Positions 23,912 through 33,927 of a DNA stretch of 53,365 bases are shown piece by piece. Position numbers and translations under genes: made by a program. How positions within the stretch are numbered: the first letter of the stretch is position 1; the number at the start of each line of letters is the position of its first letter. The notes under the pieces were generated by a model, which saw only the letters and a list, made by a program, of their open reading frames with translations, was not told the DNA's origin and searched no databases. Origin of the DNA: an uncultured Duncaniella sp. (GTDB lineage: Bacteria > Bacteroidota > Bacteroidia > Bacteroidales > Muribaculaceae); contig CAJTMJ010000021.1 in assembly GCA_910577335.1 (NCBI GenBank), positions 1 through 53,365 on the forward strand, in the 5' to 3' direction.

Positions 23912-25114
23912 ATGAGTAAAAATATAGTTTGGCGTCTCTTACGTCATAACATAAGTGCCGGACAGCTTGCCGGATATGCGCTCGCCAATCTTGTCGGGCT
24001 TGCCATAGTGCTCACCGCCATACAGTTTTATCGTGATGTTACCACTGTATGGGAGGATGAGGACTCCTTTATTTCCAATGACTATCTCATAATCTCCAAG
24101 AAGGTAACTGGGCTCGGTTCTTTTTTCCCGGCTGATGATAATGCTACCCGTTTCACAGCTGCTGAAATCAAGGATATAGCTTCTCAGCCTTGGGCTAAGA
24201 AGGTGGGTGAATTTACCTCTGCGGCATTTAATGTTTATGCCAAAGTTGATTTCGGAGGTAATGCTTTGCAGTCTGCCCTATTTTTGGAGTCTATACCTGA
24301 CGATTATTTCGATGTGTCGCCCGAAGGGTGGAACTATAAGGTTGGATCAGGTGCTCCTGTGCCTATAATAATCTCAAAGGATTACCTTACGCTCTATAAT
24401 TTCGGCTTTGCGACATCGAGGGGGATGCCCCAGATCTCTGAAGAGATGATAGGTATGATACCTCTCAGACTGTCGCTGAGTGGTAACGGCAGGCAGGAAT
24501 GGGTCACTGCCCGGATTGCCGGCTTTTCATCAAGACTTAACACTATAGCTGTTCCTGAGGAGTTCATGGAATGGGCTAATAGCGAGTTTGCTGAGAAACC
24601 GGTTGATGATCCCTCTCGGCTTATCATAATGTTAAACGGCGCTGGTGATCCTGCGGTTAAGAGCTATCTTGAAGAGCATGGCTATGAGAGCGCCGGTGAT
24701 AAGGCTGACAATGGGAAGGCTGCATATTTCTTGTCGGTAGTCACCACCGTTGTCATAGCTGTCGGTGCTATAATAAGCATACTTGCGTTCTTCATATTGA
24801 TATTGAGTATCTATCTGTTGTTGCAGAAAAACCGTGAAAAGTTACATGACCTCATGCAGCTTGGCTACTCTCCCGCTCAGGTGTCACGCTACTATAAACT
24901 GATAGTGGCGGCAATCAATCTTTTGGTCTATCTGCTCGCCGCTGTTGTGGTGATAGTTGCCTCGGGATGGTGGAGAGATACGCTTTCGGCTCTCGGCATC
25001 GAAGGTACATCTGTGTGGCTGACCCTTTTGACCGGTCTGTGTGTAATCGCAGTGATTACTTTGCTCAATCTGCTTGTGATATCACGCAAGGTCCGCGGTG
25101 CTTTCCGTAACTAA
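23912..25114 (+). CDS. MacB/FtsX-like ABC permease
   Basis: 400 aa. Topology: one N-terminal transmembrane helix (~17-38), a ~230-residue periplasmic domain, then three helices (~273-300, 328-350, 370-392). That is the FtsX/MacB/LolE mechanotransmission layout. The C-terminal part ends LLVISRKVRGAFRN. Together with the preceding ATPase and lipoprotein it forms a three-gene set; what it moves or signals is unknown. Confidence 0.85.
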   Translation: MSKNIVWRLLRHNISAGQLAGYALANLVGLAIVLTAIQFYRDVTTVWEDEDSFISNDYLIISKKVTGLGSFFPADDNATRFTAAEIKDIASQPWAKKVGEFTSAAFNVYAKVDFGGNALQSALFLESIPDDYFDVSPEGWNYKVGSGAPVPIIISKDYLTLYNFGFATSRGMPQISEEMIGMIPLRLSLSGNGRQEWVTARIAGFSSRLNTIAVPEEFMEWANSEFAEKPVDDPSRLIIMLNGAGDPAVKSYLEEHGYESAGDKADNGKAAYFLSVVTTVVIAVGAIISILAFFILILSIYLLLQKNREKLHDLMQLGYSPAQVSRYYKLIVAAINLLVYLLAAVVVIVASGWWRDTLSALGIEGTSVWLTLLTGLCVIAVITLLNLLVISRKVRGAFRN

Positions 25115-25149
25115 CAGAACCCTAATAATAACCCTACATACCCCTGACC

Positions 25150-27309
25150 ATGAAAAGATTTATCACTGCACTTGCTGTGGCGGCAACTCTCGCTGTATGG
25201 GCTGCTCCGGTATCGGAGTACCCTTTTAATAATACAAAACTTAGCGATGACGAGCGTGTTGACAACCTATTGTCGCTTCTGACCCTTGATGAAAAGATAG
25301 CTCTTCTGTCAACCGATCTTGGAGTGCCTCGTCTTGGAGTGCCTCATTGCTGGCAGGTTGAAGGTCTGCATGGTTTGTCGCTTAGCGGTCCGGGTAAGGA
25401 ACGCAGAGACACTATCCCGACCACTATATTCCCTCAGGCATACGGACTCGGTGAAACATGGGACACTGATCTTATTCGCCGTATTGCATCGCATGTCGCT
25501 GAGGAGGCTCGCTATTATTCCCAACGGGGCGATGGTGAACGTGGAATCCTCGTGATGCGTGCACCTAATGCTGACCTTGCACGTGACCCCAGATGGGGAC
25601 GCACGGAGGAAAGTTTCGGTGAGGATCCGCATCTTACTGCGGCGATGACTGTGGCTAAGATAAAAGGTCTGCAGGGTGATGATCCCCGCTATTGGAAAAC
25701 CGCAGCGTTGATGAAGCATTTCCTTGCTAATAGCAACGAGTTCGGACGAGACAGTACATCTTCCGACTTCGACAGCAAACTGTTTAGGGAATATTATTCT
25801 TATCCGTTCTATAAAGGGATTACAGAGGGCGGTTCAAGGGCTTACATGGCTGCTTATAACAGTTGGAACGGTATACCTATGGCTATGCATCCGTGTCTTG
25901 ACTCCATAACTCGTAAGGAATGGGGCAATGATGGCATCATCTGCACTGACGGCGGGGCATTAGGGTTGCTGATCACTGCCCATAAGCAGTTCCCAACACG
26001 TGCTGAGGGGGCTGCAGCCATTGTTAAGGCTACCACCGGTCAGTTCCTTGACAGATATGTTGAGGATGTTAAAGAGGCTCTTGAGAAGGGTATTTTAAGT
26101 GAAAAAGATATTGACAAGGCTATCCGTGGAAATATAGTGGTAGCTTTAAAGCTCGGTTTGCTTGACGGTAAGGATTCTCAGAATCCCTATCTTGCAATCG
26201 GGCGTGATTCTACTGCCACACCTCCGTATCTTACCCCTTACGCTGCCGCTTTGGCTCGTGAGGCTACTGCGAAGTCAGTGGTGCTTCTGAAAAACTCACC
26301 TGACGCTTCCGGAAATGCTCTCTTGCCGATAGATGCTTCCAAGTTGAAGAAGATTGCCGTGATAGGTCAGTATGCTGATGAGATAGTTCAAGACTGGTAT
26401 AGCGGTATGCCTCCCTACGAGGTAACTGTATTGGATGGAATACGTGAGGCTCTTAAAGGCTCTGACGCTGAGGTGGTATATGCCGTTGACAACCGTATGG
26501 GTAAGGCTGTGGATGCTGCCAAGGATGCCGATATTGCTGTGGTATGTGTCGGGAATCACCCGTTTGGCACAAAGCGTGACTGGTTTTTCTGCCCTGTTCC
26601 ATCCGATGGTCGTGAGGCTGTTGACCGTAGGTCGATGATGCTTCCCGATGAGGATTTGGTGAGGGAAGTGGCGGCTGTAAATCCTAATACCGTGCTTCTG
26701 CTTGTGAGCAGCTTCCCATACACCATAAATTGGAGCGCCGAGCATCTGCCGGCGATACTTCATGTCACGCATTGCTCGCAGGAGCAGGGTAACGGTGTAG
26801 CAGATGTGTTGTTCGGCAAGGTCAACCCAGCAGGACGTACTACCCAGACATGGGTGGCTGATATTCTTGACCTTCCGCCCATGATGGATTATGATATCAC
26901 AAACGGTCGCACATATATGTACAGCAAGCATAAGCCATTGTTCCCATTCGGATACGGTTTGAGCTATACTGATTTTGAATATTCAGACCTCAAAGCAAAA
27001 ATCTCGGACGGCAAGTTGAAGGTGGAATTTACTGTTGCCAATGTGGGCGACAGGGACGGCGACGAAGTGCCCCAACTTTACATTTCATTGCCTGACGAGG
27101 GCACCCCAATGAGACTGAAAGCCTTTGACCGCATAAATATTAAGAGTGGCGACCGCAAAGTGGTTAAATTTGACCTCCCGCTTTCCGACATCGGCTCATG
27201 GAATGAAACTACACATGATTTCACTCCATCAGCCCATTCAACCCTCAATCTCTTTGTCGGACCATCATCCGCCTCACAGTCACTCACCAAGACACTTAAA
27301 ATGAAATAA
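25150..27309 (+). CDS. Glycoside hydrolase family 3, exported (beta-glucosidase/xylosidase type)
   Basis: 719 aa. Signal peptide to about WAAPV. The (alpha/beta)8 domain contains VEGLHGLS, DPRWGRTEESFGEDPHLTA, KHFLANSNE and the nucleophile Asp267 in ICTDGGA. A second alpha/beta sandwich domain (RSVVLLKN-like AKSVVLLKN, to GNGVADVLFGKVNPAGRTTQTW) and a fibronectin-III-like domain (FPFGYGLSYTDFEYS on) complete the three-domain GH3 plan. The ESFGEDPHL form is common in beta-xylosidase/arabinofuranosidase members, but the substrate is not certain. It follows the ABC permease by 35 bp and may be read through from it; it is separate from the xylan cluster. Confidence 0.9.
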   Translation: MKRFITALAVAATLAVWAAPVSEYPFNNTKLSDDERVDNLLSLLTLDEKIALLSTDLGVPRLGVPHCWQVEGLHGLSLSGPGKERRDTIPTTIFPQAYGLGETWDTDLIRRIASHVAEEARYYSQRGDGERGILVMRAPNADLARDPRWGRTEESFGEDPHLTAAMTVAKIKGLQGDDPRYWKTAALMKHFLANSNEFGRDSTSSDFDSKLFREYYSYPFYKGITEGGSRAYMAAYNSWNGIPMAMHPCLDSITRKEWGNDGIICTDGGALGLLITAHKQFPTRAEGAAAIVKATTGQFLDRYVEDVKEALEKGILSEKDIDKAIRGNIVVALKLGLLDGKDSQNPYLAIGRDSTATPPYLTPYAAALAREATAKSVVLLKNSPDASGNALLPIDASKLKKIAVIGQYADEIVQDWYSGMPPYEVTVLDGIREALKGSDAEVVYAVDNRMGKAVDAAKDADIAVVCVGNHPFGTKRDWFFCPVPSDGREAVDRRSMMLPDEDLVREVAAVNPNTVLLLVSSFPYTINWSAEHLPAILHVTHCSQEQGNGVADVLFGKVNPAGRTTQTWVADILDLPPMMDYDITNGRTYMYSKHKPLFPFGYGLSYTDFEYSDLKAKISDGKLKVEFTVANVGDRDGDEVPQLYISLPDEGTPMRLKAFDRINIKSGDRKVVKFDLPLSDIGSWNETTHDFTPSAHSTLNLFVGPSSASQSLTKTLKMK

Positions 27310-27326
27310 TAGAGATTACATCCCCC

Positions 27327-28931
27327 TTATTTCTGGAATGGCAGCTTGGTAGTGGTAGCGCCCCACGTGCCACGGTCGAGGGAGCGGTAGGAAAGGGCTT
27401 CCTGTAGGTGATGGGTGAGGATGGGGGCTGTGGCTGCCGATGATGTGCTTATGGTTGTGTCAAGCCCATTTTCAAGGTCGGCGATGGTACGTGCTACTTT
27501 CAGTATGCGGCTATATGCCCTTGCGCTCATGTCGAGTCGCTCCATGGCGTCTTGAAGCATATCCAGCCCCTCTTTATCGACTGTCGCATGTTTGGTAAGC
27601 AGTCGGGAGTTCATCTGCGCATTGCAATAAACATGTTTTTCTCCCGCAAACCTGTGTGATTGTATTTCACGGGCACGAACCACTCGTTGCTTCATTACTT
27701 CGCTTCGTTCGCTCTCACGATTGGAAGAAATCTCTTCGAATGGTACAGGAAATATCTCCACCTGCAGGTCTATTCTGTCAAGCAATGGACCCGATATACG
27801 GTTGAGATATTTTTGCACCGCTCCCGGAGGACAGATACACTCTCTGGTAGGATGATTGTAATATCCACACGGACACGGATTCATACTTGCCACGAGCATG
27901 AAGCCTGTGGGATAGTCGATAGAATATTTTGCTCGTGAAATGGTTATATGCCTGTCCTCCAACGGCTGCCGCATCACTTCAAGGACTTGGCGCGAAAATT
28001 CAGGAAATTCGTCGAGGAATAAAACACCATTATGAGCGAGTGATATTTCTCCCGGCACTGGATTTGCACCACCACCGACCAATGCCACGGGTGATATGGT
28101 GTGATGAGGTGACCGGTAGGGACGTGATGTCATAAGACGTGATCCGCTTTTGAGTTTTCCTGCCACCGAATGTATTTTAGTGGTTTCAAGAGCCTCGGCA
28201 AGTGTCAGCGGCGGTAAGATGGTAGGGAGACGTTTAGCCATCATTGACTTTCCTGCTCCCGGAGGTCCTACTAAGAGAATATTGTGACCTCCCGCACATG
28301 CTACCTCAAATGCTCTTTTCACTGTCTCCTGACCTTTGACCTCCGAGAAATCACAGTCGAATATACCCGAAGCTTTTGCGAATTCCTCACGGGTGTTAAC
28401 CACTGTGGGCTGCAGTTCGACCTTGCCGATTATAAAATCAAGCACCTGTTTCAGATGATTCACACCATACACATCCAGATTATTTACCACAGCGGCTTCC
28501 GATACGTTTGCATGAGGCACTATCATACCTTTGAATCCTAACTCCCGGGCTTTGATAGCCATTGGCAGCGCACCACGGATAGGCAATACCGACCCGTCAA
28601 GGGATAGTTCTCCCATTATCATATAACTGTCAAGCGGAATTTTACTCTCTATCTCCTCGGCAGCGGCAAGCACAGCCACGGCTATTGGCAAGTCGTAGGC
28701 GGCTCCCTCCTTGCGCACATCGGCAGGGGACAGATTGATGACTATGCGCCGTCTGGGCCATTGGTAGCCTGATTGCGTTATTGCCGAGACCACTCGCTGA
28801 TAGCTCTCTTTAACGGCTGTGTCAGCCATCCCTACGAGCGAAAATGACAATCCGTTGTCAACTGCGACTTCAATAGTGACCACAATGGCGTCTATGCCTT
28901 GGACAGCGGCTCCGTAAGTTTTTACTAGCAT
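27327..28931 (-). CDS. ComM/YifB-family AAA+ ATPase (Mg-chelatase-like)
   Basis: 534 aa, standard length. N-terminal Lon-protease-like ChlI domain (LVGMADTAVKESYQRV...), Walker A GPPGAGKS (222-229), SPHHTIS, Walker B VLFLDEFPEF, and the zinc-like cluster NPCPCGYY...CICPP before the sensor region. The family acts as a hexameric helicase in natural transformation and recombination (ComM). It converges on the GH3 gene with a 17-bp gap. It is 94 bp downstream of metH on the same strand, through a pyrimidine-rich spacer. Confidence 0.93.
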   Translation of the reverse strand: MLVKTYGAAVQGIDAIVVTIEVAVDNGLSFSLVGMADTAVKESYQRVVSAITQSGYQWPRRRIVINLSPADVRKEGAAYDLPIAVAVLAAAEEIESKIPLDSYMIMGELSLDGSVLPIRGALPMAIKARELGFKGMIVPHANVSEAAVVNNLDVYGVNHLKQVLDFIIGKVELQPTVVNTREEFAKASGIFDCDFSEVKGQETVKRAFEVACAGGHNILLVGPPGAGKSMMAKRLPTILPPLTLAEALETTKIHSVAGKLKSGSRLMTSRPYRSPHHTISPVALVGGGANPVPGEISLAHNGVLFLDEFPEFSRQVLEVMRQPLEDRHITISRAKYSIDYPTGFMLVASMNPCPCGYYNHPTRECICPPGAVQKYLNRISGPLLDRIDLQVEIFPVPFEEISSNRESERSEVMKQRVVRAREIQSHRFAGEKHVYCNAQMNSRLLTKHATVDKEGLDMLQDAMERLDMSARAYSRILKVARTIADLENGLDTTISTSSAATAPILTHHLQEALSYRSLDRGTWGATTTKLPFQK

Positions 28932-29025
28932 AATGTTGTTTTATAGATGGTGAGTGAGAGTGAGAATTTAAGGATGAGAGGGGAGGATGGAGAGAGGGAG
29001 AAGGAAATGGGGGACTGTATTGGTG

Positions 29026-32000
29026 CTATTTATTGAGAAGTTTGCGGACATCAGCCTGCGAGATGCCTCGGCGTTGAGCATAGTCGGCTATCTGGTCCTC
29101 GCCTATTTCTCCAATCATGAAATAGCTGCTTGCAGGATGTGATATATACAGTCCGCATACAGAAGACGCCGGATGCATGGCTCCATTTTCTGTAAGTGTT
29201 ATCCCGATTTCACCCATTTTAAGCAGTTTGTCAAGGCTATGGGTGAGCTGTTGGTCAGGGATGGAGGGATACCCTACTGCGGGACGGATACCGGTATATT
29301 TCCCGGCAAACATATCTTCGACACTTAAGTTTTCATCTTTGGCATATCCCCAAAGGTCGGTTCGCACAAGGTGATGCAGATACTCCGACGCAGCTTCCGC
29401 AAGGCGATGGGTAAGTGTCTGGAGCAGGAGTGACTTATACGACTCACCTTCCGAGTCTAAACTCTTGATGCGTTTCTCCGCATTTACAGTAATCGCAAAT
29501 GCCCCGATATAATCCCCATCGGGAGACAGATAGTCGGTTAATGATTTGTAGATGCCGTCGTCACGTCTTGTCTGTTGGCGAAGCATGGGTAGAACGATGT
29601 GGTCGGCAACGATATTATCGCCGTCCACTTCTGACCTACAGAATGTCAGCACCGCACTTATCACCGGGCTGCCGTCATTTTCATCATCTTTAAGTGCTCC
29701 GAGAGCTTTCCTTGCGTCGGCATATAGCTCCATAGCCGATTCGCCGTTCGGATGTTGGTCAAGCCACTCTTTGCGACATGCCGGGCAGTCATGGAGATGT
29801 GCCAACGAAGCGAAGTCGCCCGGCATCTTCCAAGCCGTGAAGAACTGTCGCCAATTTATGTATGGAATTACATCCTCCAATGTGATGTTTATGACCTTAC
29901 GACCTATAAATGTCGGCTCAATGGGCTTAAAGTCGTTGAAATCGGGTTTTAAGCGATTGCTGCGGGCATCCTGAATAGGTATGAATGGAGTATTCTTTGC
30001 TAACTCGCATTGGCGTAGCGATGCATATTCTTCATTGAGTTTATTGATGTACGCCTCACGTGTAGCCGGGTTGAGCAATTGTGCTGCTATCAGCGGGTTT
30101 TGCGAAGCGTCACGCACATGTATCACCGGATTTGAATAATGCGGGGCTATTTTCAGGGCTGTATGTATACGAGAGGTGGTAGCACCTCCGACCATTATGG
30201 GTATTTCAAGTCCTGCCTTTTGCATTTCCTCGGTCACATGCACCATCTCTTCAAGTGAGGGTGTTATCAATCCCGAGAGACATACGAAATCAGGCTTTTC
30301 ACGTATGGCTGTCTCGACTATTTTTTCAGCCGGGACCATTACCCCGAGGTCAATAACCTCATAGTTGTTACATGCAAGCACTATTGAGACAATATTTTTG
30401 CCTATGTCGTGCACATCACCCTTGACGGTTGCGAAGATTACTTTTCCGGCTTTACCTGTGGCAGATTCAGCCTGACGCTTTTCTATCTCCGGGGTAAGGA
30501 TTGACACAGCCTTTTTCATCGTGCGGGCGGTTTTTACCACCTGAGGAAGGAACATTTTACCCTCGCCGAATAATTGACCTACCCGGTTCATACCTTCCAT
30601 CAGCGGACCGTCTATTATATCCACCGGGTTATCATAAATAGTCAATGCTTCCTTCAAGTCATATTCAAGGTGATCGGAAATACCTTTTACGAGGGTGTAG
30701 GACAACCGTTCAGCTATCGGAAGACTGCGCCAAAGATTTGCCTTTGATTCTTTTTCCTGATGGGCGCCACCTTCGCCGGCTGCTTTTTTTTCTGCTTCTG
30801 ACTGGGCATAAGCTATAAGCTCTTCAGCAGCCTCCTGACGGCGGTATAGTATCACATCCTCAATTAGTGAACGCAACTGAGGTTCAATATCCTCGTATGT
30901 GACCGCTGATGAGGGGTTGACAATACCCATATCCATACCTTTGGCTATGGCATGGTAGAGAAACACTGCATGTATCGCTTCACGCAAGTAGTTGTTGCCA
31001 CGGAATGAGAATGACAAGTTGCTGACACCGCCGCTTACCTTGGCTCCCGGCAGATTCTTCTTTATCCACTCCACGGCATTTATGAAGTCAACGCCGTAGC
31101 GGTTGTGCTCTTCTATACCTGTGGCTATGGCAAGTATATTGGGGTCAAAAATTATATTTTCAGGGTCAAATCTTACCTTTTCCGTCAGCAGTCGGTAAGC
31201 ACGTTGGCAAACTTCAATCTTACGCTCAAAGGTGTCAGCCTGTCCTGTCTCGTCGAACGCCATGACTACCACTGCAGCTCCGAGTTGCCGTATGCGCCGT
31301 GCATGGGATATAAATTTCTCTTCACCCTCTTTCAGGGAGATAGAATTGACAATAGACTTGCCCTGAATACACTTTAGTCCTGCTTCGATTACTTCCCATT
31401 TGGATGAATCGACCATGACAGGGACACGGGCTATATCAGGCTCGGCAGCTATGAGGTTGAGGAATGTAGTCATCTCTTTGGATGCGTCAAGCATTCCGTC
31501 ATCCATGTTTATATCTATTATCTGGGCGCCGTCTTCGACTTGTTTGCGTGCTATTGCGAGGGCTTCGTCATAGCTGCCCTCTTTTATAAGGCGCAGGAAT
31601 TTGCGTGAGCCTGCCACATTGCAACGCTCTCCTACATTTATGAAGTTGTTTTGACGTTTTACTTCAAGCAGTTCAAGTCCTGAAAGCCATAAACCCTCAT
31701 GACGTTTCACGGGAACATGCGGTTTCTTCCCCGCAACTATCGCAGGATATTTGGCTATATGTGCCGGTGTGGTGCCGCAGCATCCTCCGATTATGTTCAC
31801 AAGCTCTTCGTCAACAAATTGAGACATCAGGGCAGCCATCTTTTCAGGCGTCTCGTCGTATGTCCCCATTGCGTTTGGAAGACCGGCATTTGGATGTGCC
31901 GATATGGGGTAGGGGGCAGCGTCGGCAAGCTCTTTAAGGAAACGTTTCATCTCTGACGCACCAAACGAGCAGTTAAGCCCTATGGATACTATATGCGAGT

Positions 32001-32724
32001 GTTCCACTGATGCAAGAAACGCCTTAAGCGTTTGACCTGAGAATGTCCTTCCGTCTTGTCCTGACAGTGTGAGTGACAGCATCACAGGGCGTCTGACTCC
32101 AAGTTGTTCCATAGCCTTGAATGCCGCGTCAAGCCCTGCCTTCACATTCAGGGTGTCGAAAATAGTTTCGAAAAGCAGTATATCCGCACCACCTTCTATC
32201 AGAGCCTTGACCTGTTCGAGATAAGCGTTGAATAAGTCATCGTAGGTTACGGCACGAAATCCCGGATCGCTGACATCAGGGCTCATGGAAGCAGTCTTGT
32301 TTGTCGGTCCGATAGACCCCGCCACCCATATTTTCCTGCCGCGTGTACCTGCCATTGCTTTGTCGGCAATATTGCGTATCAACTTCGCACCTGCAAGATT
32401 TATTTCGGTCACTAAATCCTGCATGTCATAGTCAGCCATTGATATGGCGTTGGCATTGAATGTGTTAGTGGATACTATATCAGCTCCGGCATCTATATAG
32501 CTCCGGCAGATTTCTGATATAACATCCGGGCGTGTTATATTTAACAGGTCATTATTTCCACGCAGGTCACAATGCCATCCGTTGAATCTTTCGCCGCGGA
32601 AATCTGATTCAGTGAGTTTATATCCTTGAATCATAGTGCCTATGGCACCGTCAAGTACAAGTATTCTTTCCCGAAGGAGTCTCTGAAAATCTTCCAAAAT
32701 CAAGTATAATAAAAAGTTCGGCAC
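29026..32724 (-). CDS. metH: Cobalamin-dependent methionine synthase
   Basis: 1232 aa, full four-module MetH. Transfers methyl from methyltetrahydrofolate to homocysteine through cobalamin. Homocysteine domain: LVLDGAIGTMIQ, LNCSFG, and zinc ligands Cys315/Cys316 in GGCCGTTP. Folate domain from ~360 (FINVGERCNVAGSRKF). Cobalamin domain: His772 in GDVHDIGK (the DxHxxG lower ligand), then VGGATTSRIHTA. C-terminal reactivation domain has RPAVGYPSIPDQ and YFMIGEIGEDQ. The start is unclear: the GTG at 32724 lies in a hairpin, and TTG codons at residues 8 and 10 are alternatives. No cobalamin riboswitch is visible in the 63 bp upstream. Confidence 0.96.
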   Translation of the reverse strand: MPNFLLYLILEDFQRLLRERILVLDGAIGTMIQGYKLTESDFRGERFNGWHCDLRGNNDLLNITRPDVISEICRSYIDAGADIVSTNTFNANAISMADYDMQDLVTEINLAGAKLIRNIADKAMAGTRGRKIWVAGSIGPTNKTASMSPDVSDPGFRAVTYDDLFNAYLEQVKALIEGGADILLFETIFDTLNVKAGLDAAFKAMEQLGVRRPVMLSLTLSGQDGRTFSGQTLKAFLASVEHSHIVSIGLNCSFGASEMKRFLKELADAAPYPISAHPNAGLPNAMGTYDETPEKMAALMSQFVDEELVNIIGGCCGTTPAHIAKYPAIVAGKKPHVPVKRHEGLWLSGLELLEVKRQNNFINVGERCNVAGSRKFLRLIKEGSYDEALAIARKQVEDGAQIIDINMDDGMLDASKEMTTFLNLIAAEPDIARVPVMVDSSKWEVIEAGLKCIQGKSIVNSISLKEGEEKFISHARRIRQLGAAVVVMAFDETGQADTFERKIEVCQRAYRLLTEKVRFDPENIIFDPNILAIATGIEEHNRYGVDFINAVEWIKKNLPGAKVSGGVSNLSFSFRGNNYLREAIHAVFLYHAIAKGMDMGIVNPSSAVTYEDIEPQLRSLIEDVILYRRQEAAEELIAYAQSEAEKKAAGEGGAHQEKESKANLWRSLPIAERLSYTLVKGISDHLEYDLKEALTIYDNPVDIIDGPLMEGMNRVGQLFGEGKMFLPQVVKTARTMKKAVSILTPEIEKRQAESATGKAGKVIFATVKGDVHDIGKNIVSIVLACNNYEVIDLGVMVPAEKIVETAIREKPDFVCLSGLITPSLEEMVHVTEEMQKAGLEIPIMVGGATTSRIHTALKIAPHYSNPVIHVRDASQNPLIAAQLLNPATREAYINKLNEEYASLRQCELAKNTPFIPIQDARSNRLKPDFNDFKPIEPTFIGRKVINITLEDVIPYINWRQFFTAWKMPGDFASLAHLHDCPACRKEWLDQHPNGESAMELYADARKALGALKDDENDGSPVISAVLTFCRSEVDGDNIVADHIVLPMLRQQTRRDDGIYKSLTDYLSPDGDYIGAFAITVNAEKRIKSLDSEGESYKSLLLQTLTHRLAEAASEYLHHLVRTDLWGYAKDENLSVEDMFAGKYTGIRPAVGYPSIPDQQLTHSLDKLLKMGEIGITLTENGAMHPASSVCGLYISHPASSYFMIGEIGEDQIADYAQRRGISQADVRKLLNK

Positions 32725-32742
32725 CGGTCGGTATGACCGGTG
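32722..32742 (-). terminator. Hairpin over the putative metH start
   Basis: Perfect 8-bp stem CACCGGTC/GACCGGTG with a 5-nt loop (32722-32729, 32735-32742). Read on the minus strand, TTTTTATT follows 7 nt later, so it may end the CE2 transcript; it also contains the GTG start proposed for metH. Confidence 0.5.
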
Positions 32743-32787
32743 AATTTATTTCATAGCGTGTATTTGATGGTGATTCAGATTCGCAGG

Positions 32788-33852
32788 TTATTTGTTGTCG
32801 GCAGCAACCAATCCTTTAAGATAGGGGATAAGCTCTGCAGCCATGAGTTGGGCTTGGCGGCGTGAGGGATGGTAGTCACCTCCATAGCCAAATTCACCTG
32901 TCTGGGGCGACATGTCGAAACGATAGATATTCTCATCCTCGGCGGCAAGTCTGTCAAGAGCACCTTTGACATCCTCAAGGGGTTTCCCTGACATCATAGA
33001 GCCGGTCAAAAGTACTATTTTGGCAGAAGGATATATCTCCCGCAGATGATGCAGAAAGTCTCTGTATTTTGCTCCGTATAGGGTTATGTCGTAATTGTCT
33101 GTGGAGGTGTCGTTGGTGCCGAGGTTGATGCACACTATATCAGGCTGGAATTTGGAGAAATCCCATTTATGTTCGGGTTGATACAGCATGGTGTTGTCAT
33201 ACTCGGTTACCATGGTCTCCTTGTCTCCTTCACGGGGACCGTTGTAATTTCTATATATTCCTATGCCGGAGCGTGCCACCACATTGTAATCGGCATTTAG
33301 AGCACGGGCAGTGCGGTGTGCGTAGGTCAGAGCATGGTTTTCAGTCTCGTATGAAAATCCCTCCTGAGGGTCGGTGGACTCAATGCCATATCCGCATGTG
33401 ATAGAGTTGCCTATGAACTCTATTTTGAGTTCAGGACGTTCGGGAGCGGGGAGAATCTTACCGTCAGTGATGCGGAAACCTCTGAATTCGGGATGGTGAT
33501 CGTATCCCTCGATAGCGTATGTGATACGTGCCGAGTGGGGACCGTCAGGAAGTGAGTCGGCAAGCAGTATCAGCGAATCGGTATCAGTGAAGTTGATTTT
33601 AAACGGTTCGCGGGTGTCAATTTCCACTATGAATTGTCCGCTGCCGGGACGGGCGCCCATGCTGAGAGATTTACCCTCGAAGTTAAGCATGGCTGTGGTG
33701 CCGGGATAAGTGAACTGTGGCGCAAGCGAATCGCCCCAGTGTATTCTACCCATGTATAGAATGTCCGGGTCGTTTGCAGGAATGTCTACAGTTTTTGTGC
33801 AACTTACTGATAGTACAGCGACTATTGACGCTAAAATATATTTAATCTTCAT
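32788..33852 (-). CDS. CE2-type SGNH acetyl esterase (lipoprotein)
   Basis: 354 aa from ATG 33852, the start of a lipoprotein signal ending VLSVSC (Cys18). Residues ~30-125 are the jelly-roll domain found before the esterase in carbohydrate esterase family 2. The SGNH hydrolase follows: nucleophile Ser150 in GNSITCGYG, Asn247 in LGTNDTS, and Asp326/His328 in GGDYHPSRRQA. CE2 enzymes remove acetyl groups from xylan or glucomannan. It has its own promoter in the gap after GH67, and its place at the end of the xylan gene set supports acetylxylan as target. Confidence 0.88.
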   Translation of the reverse strand: MKIKYILASIVAVLSVSCTKTVDIPANDPDILYMGRIHWGDSLAPQFTYPGTTAMLNFEGKSLSMGARPGSGQFIVEIDTREPFKINFTDTDSLILLADSLPDGPHSARITYAIEGYDHHPEFRGFRITDGKILPAPERPELKIEFIGNSITCGYGIESTDPQEGFSYETENHALTYAHRTARALNADYNVVARSGIGIYRNYNGPREGDKETMVTEYDNTMLYQPEHKWDFSKFQPDIVCINLGTNDTSTDNYDITLYGAKYRDFLHHLREIYPSAKIVLLTGSMMSGKPLEDVKGALDRLAAEDENIYRFDMSPQTGEFGYGGDYHPSRRQAQLMAAELIPYLKGLVAADNK

Positions 33853-33880
33853 AATGTGGAGAATTGCGAGGTTAGTTACG

Positions 33881-33912
33881 CAAAGGTAGTTTATTCTCTC
33901 AACATCCACAAA
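33881..33912 (-). promoter_or_regulatory. Promoter of the CE2 esterase gene
   Basis: Minus strand TTTG (33912-33909), 20-bp spacer, TACCTTTG (33888-33881): a near-perfect Bacteroidetes promoter. Leader about 25 nt. Confidence 0.8.
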
Positions 33913-33927
33913 AAATTATGACGGAAA

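Noticed and set aside
26296..26931. 211-codon open frame antisense to the GH3 gene
   Set aside because: The GH3 frame has full domain homology across this stretch; the antisense product shows no recognisable motif.
32725..32787. Cobalamin riboswitch before metH
   Set aside because: The gap is only 63 bp and has one simple hairpin; a B12 box and the multi-stem core would not fit.
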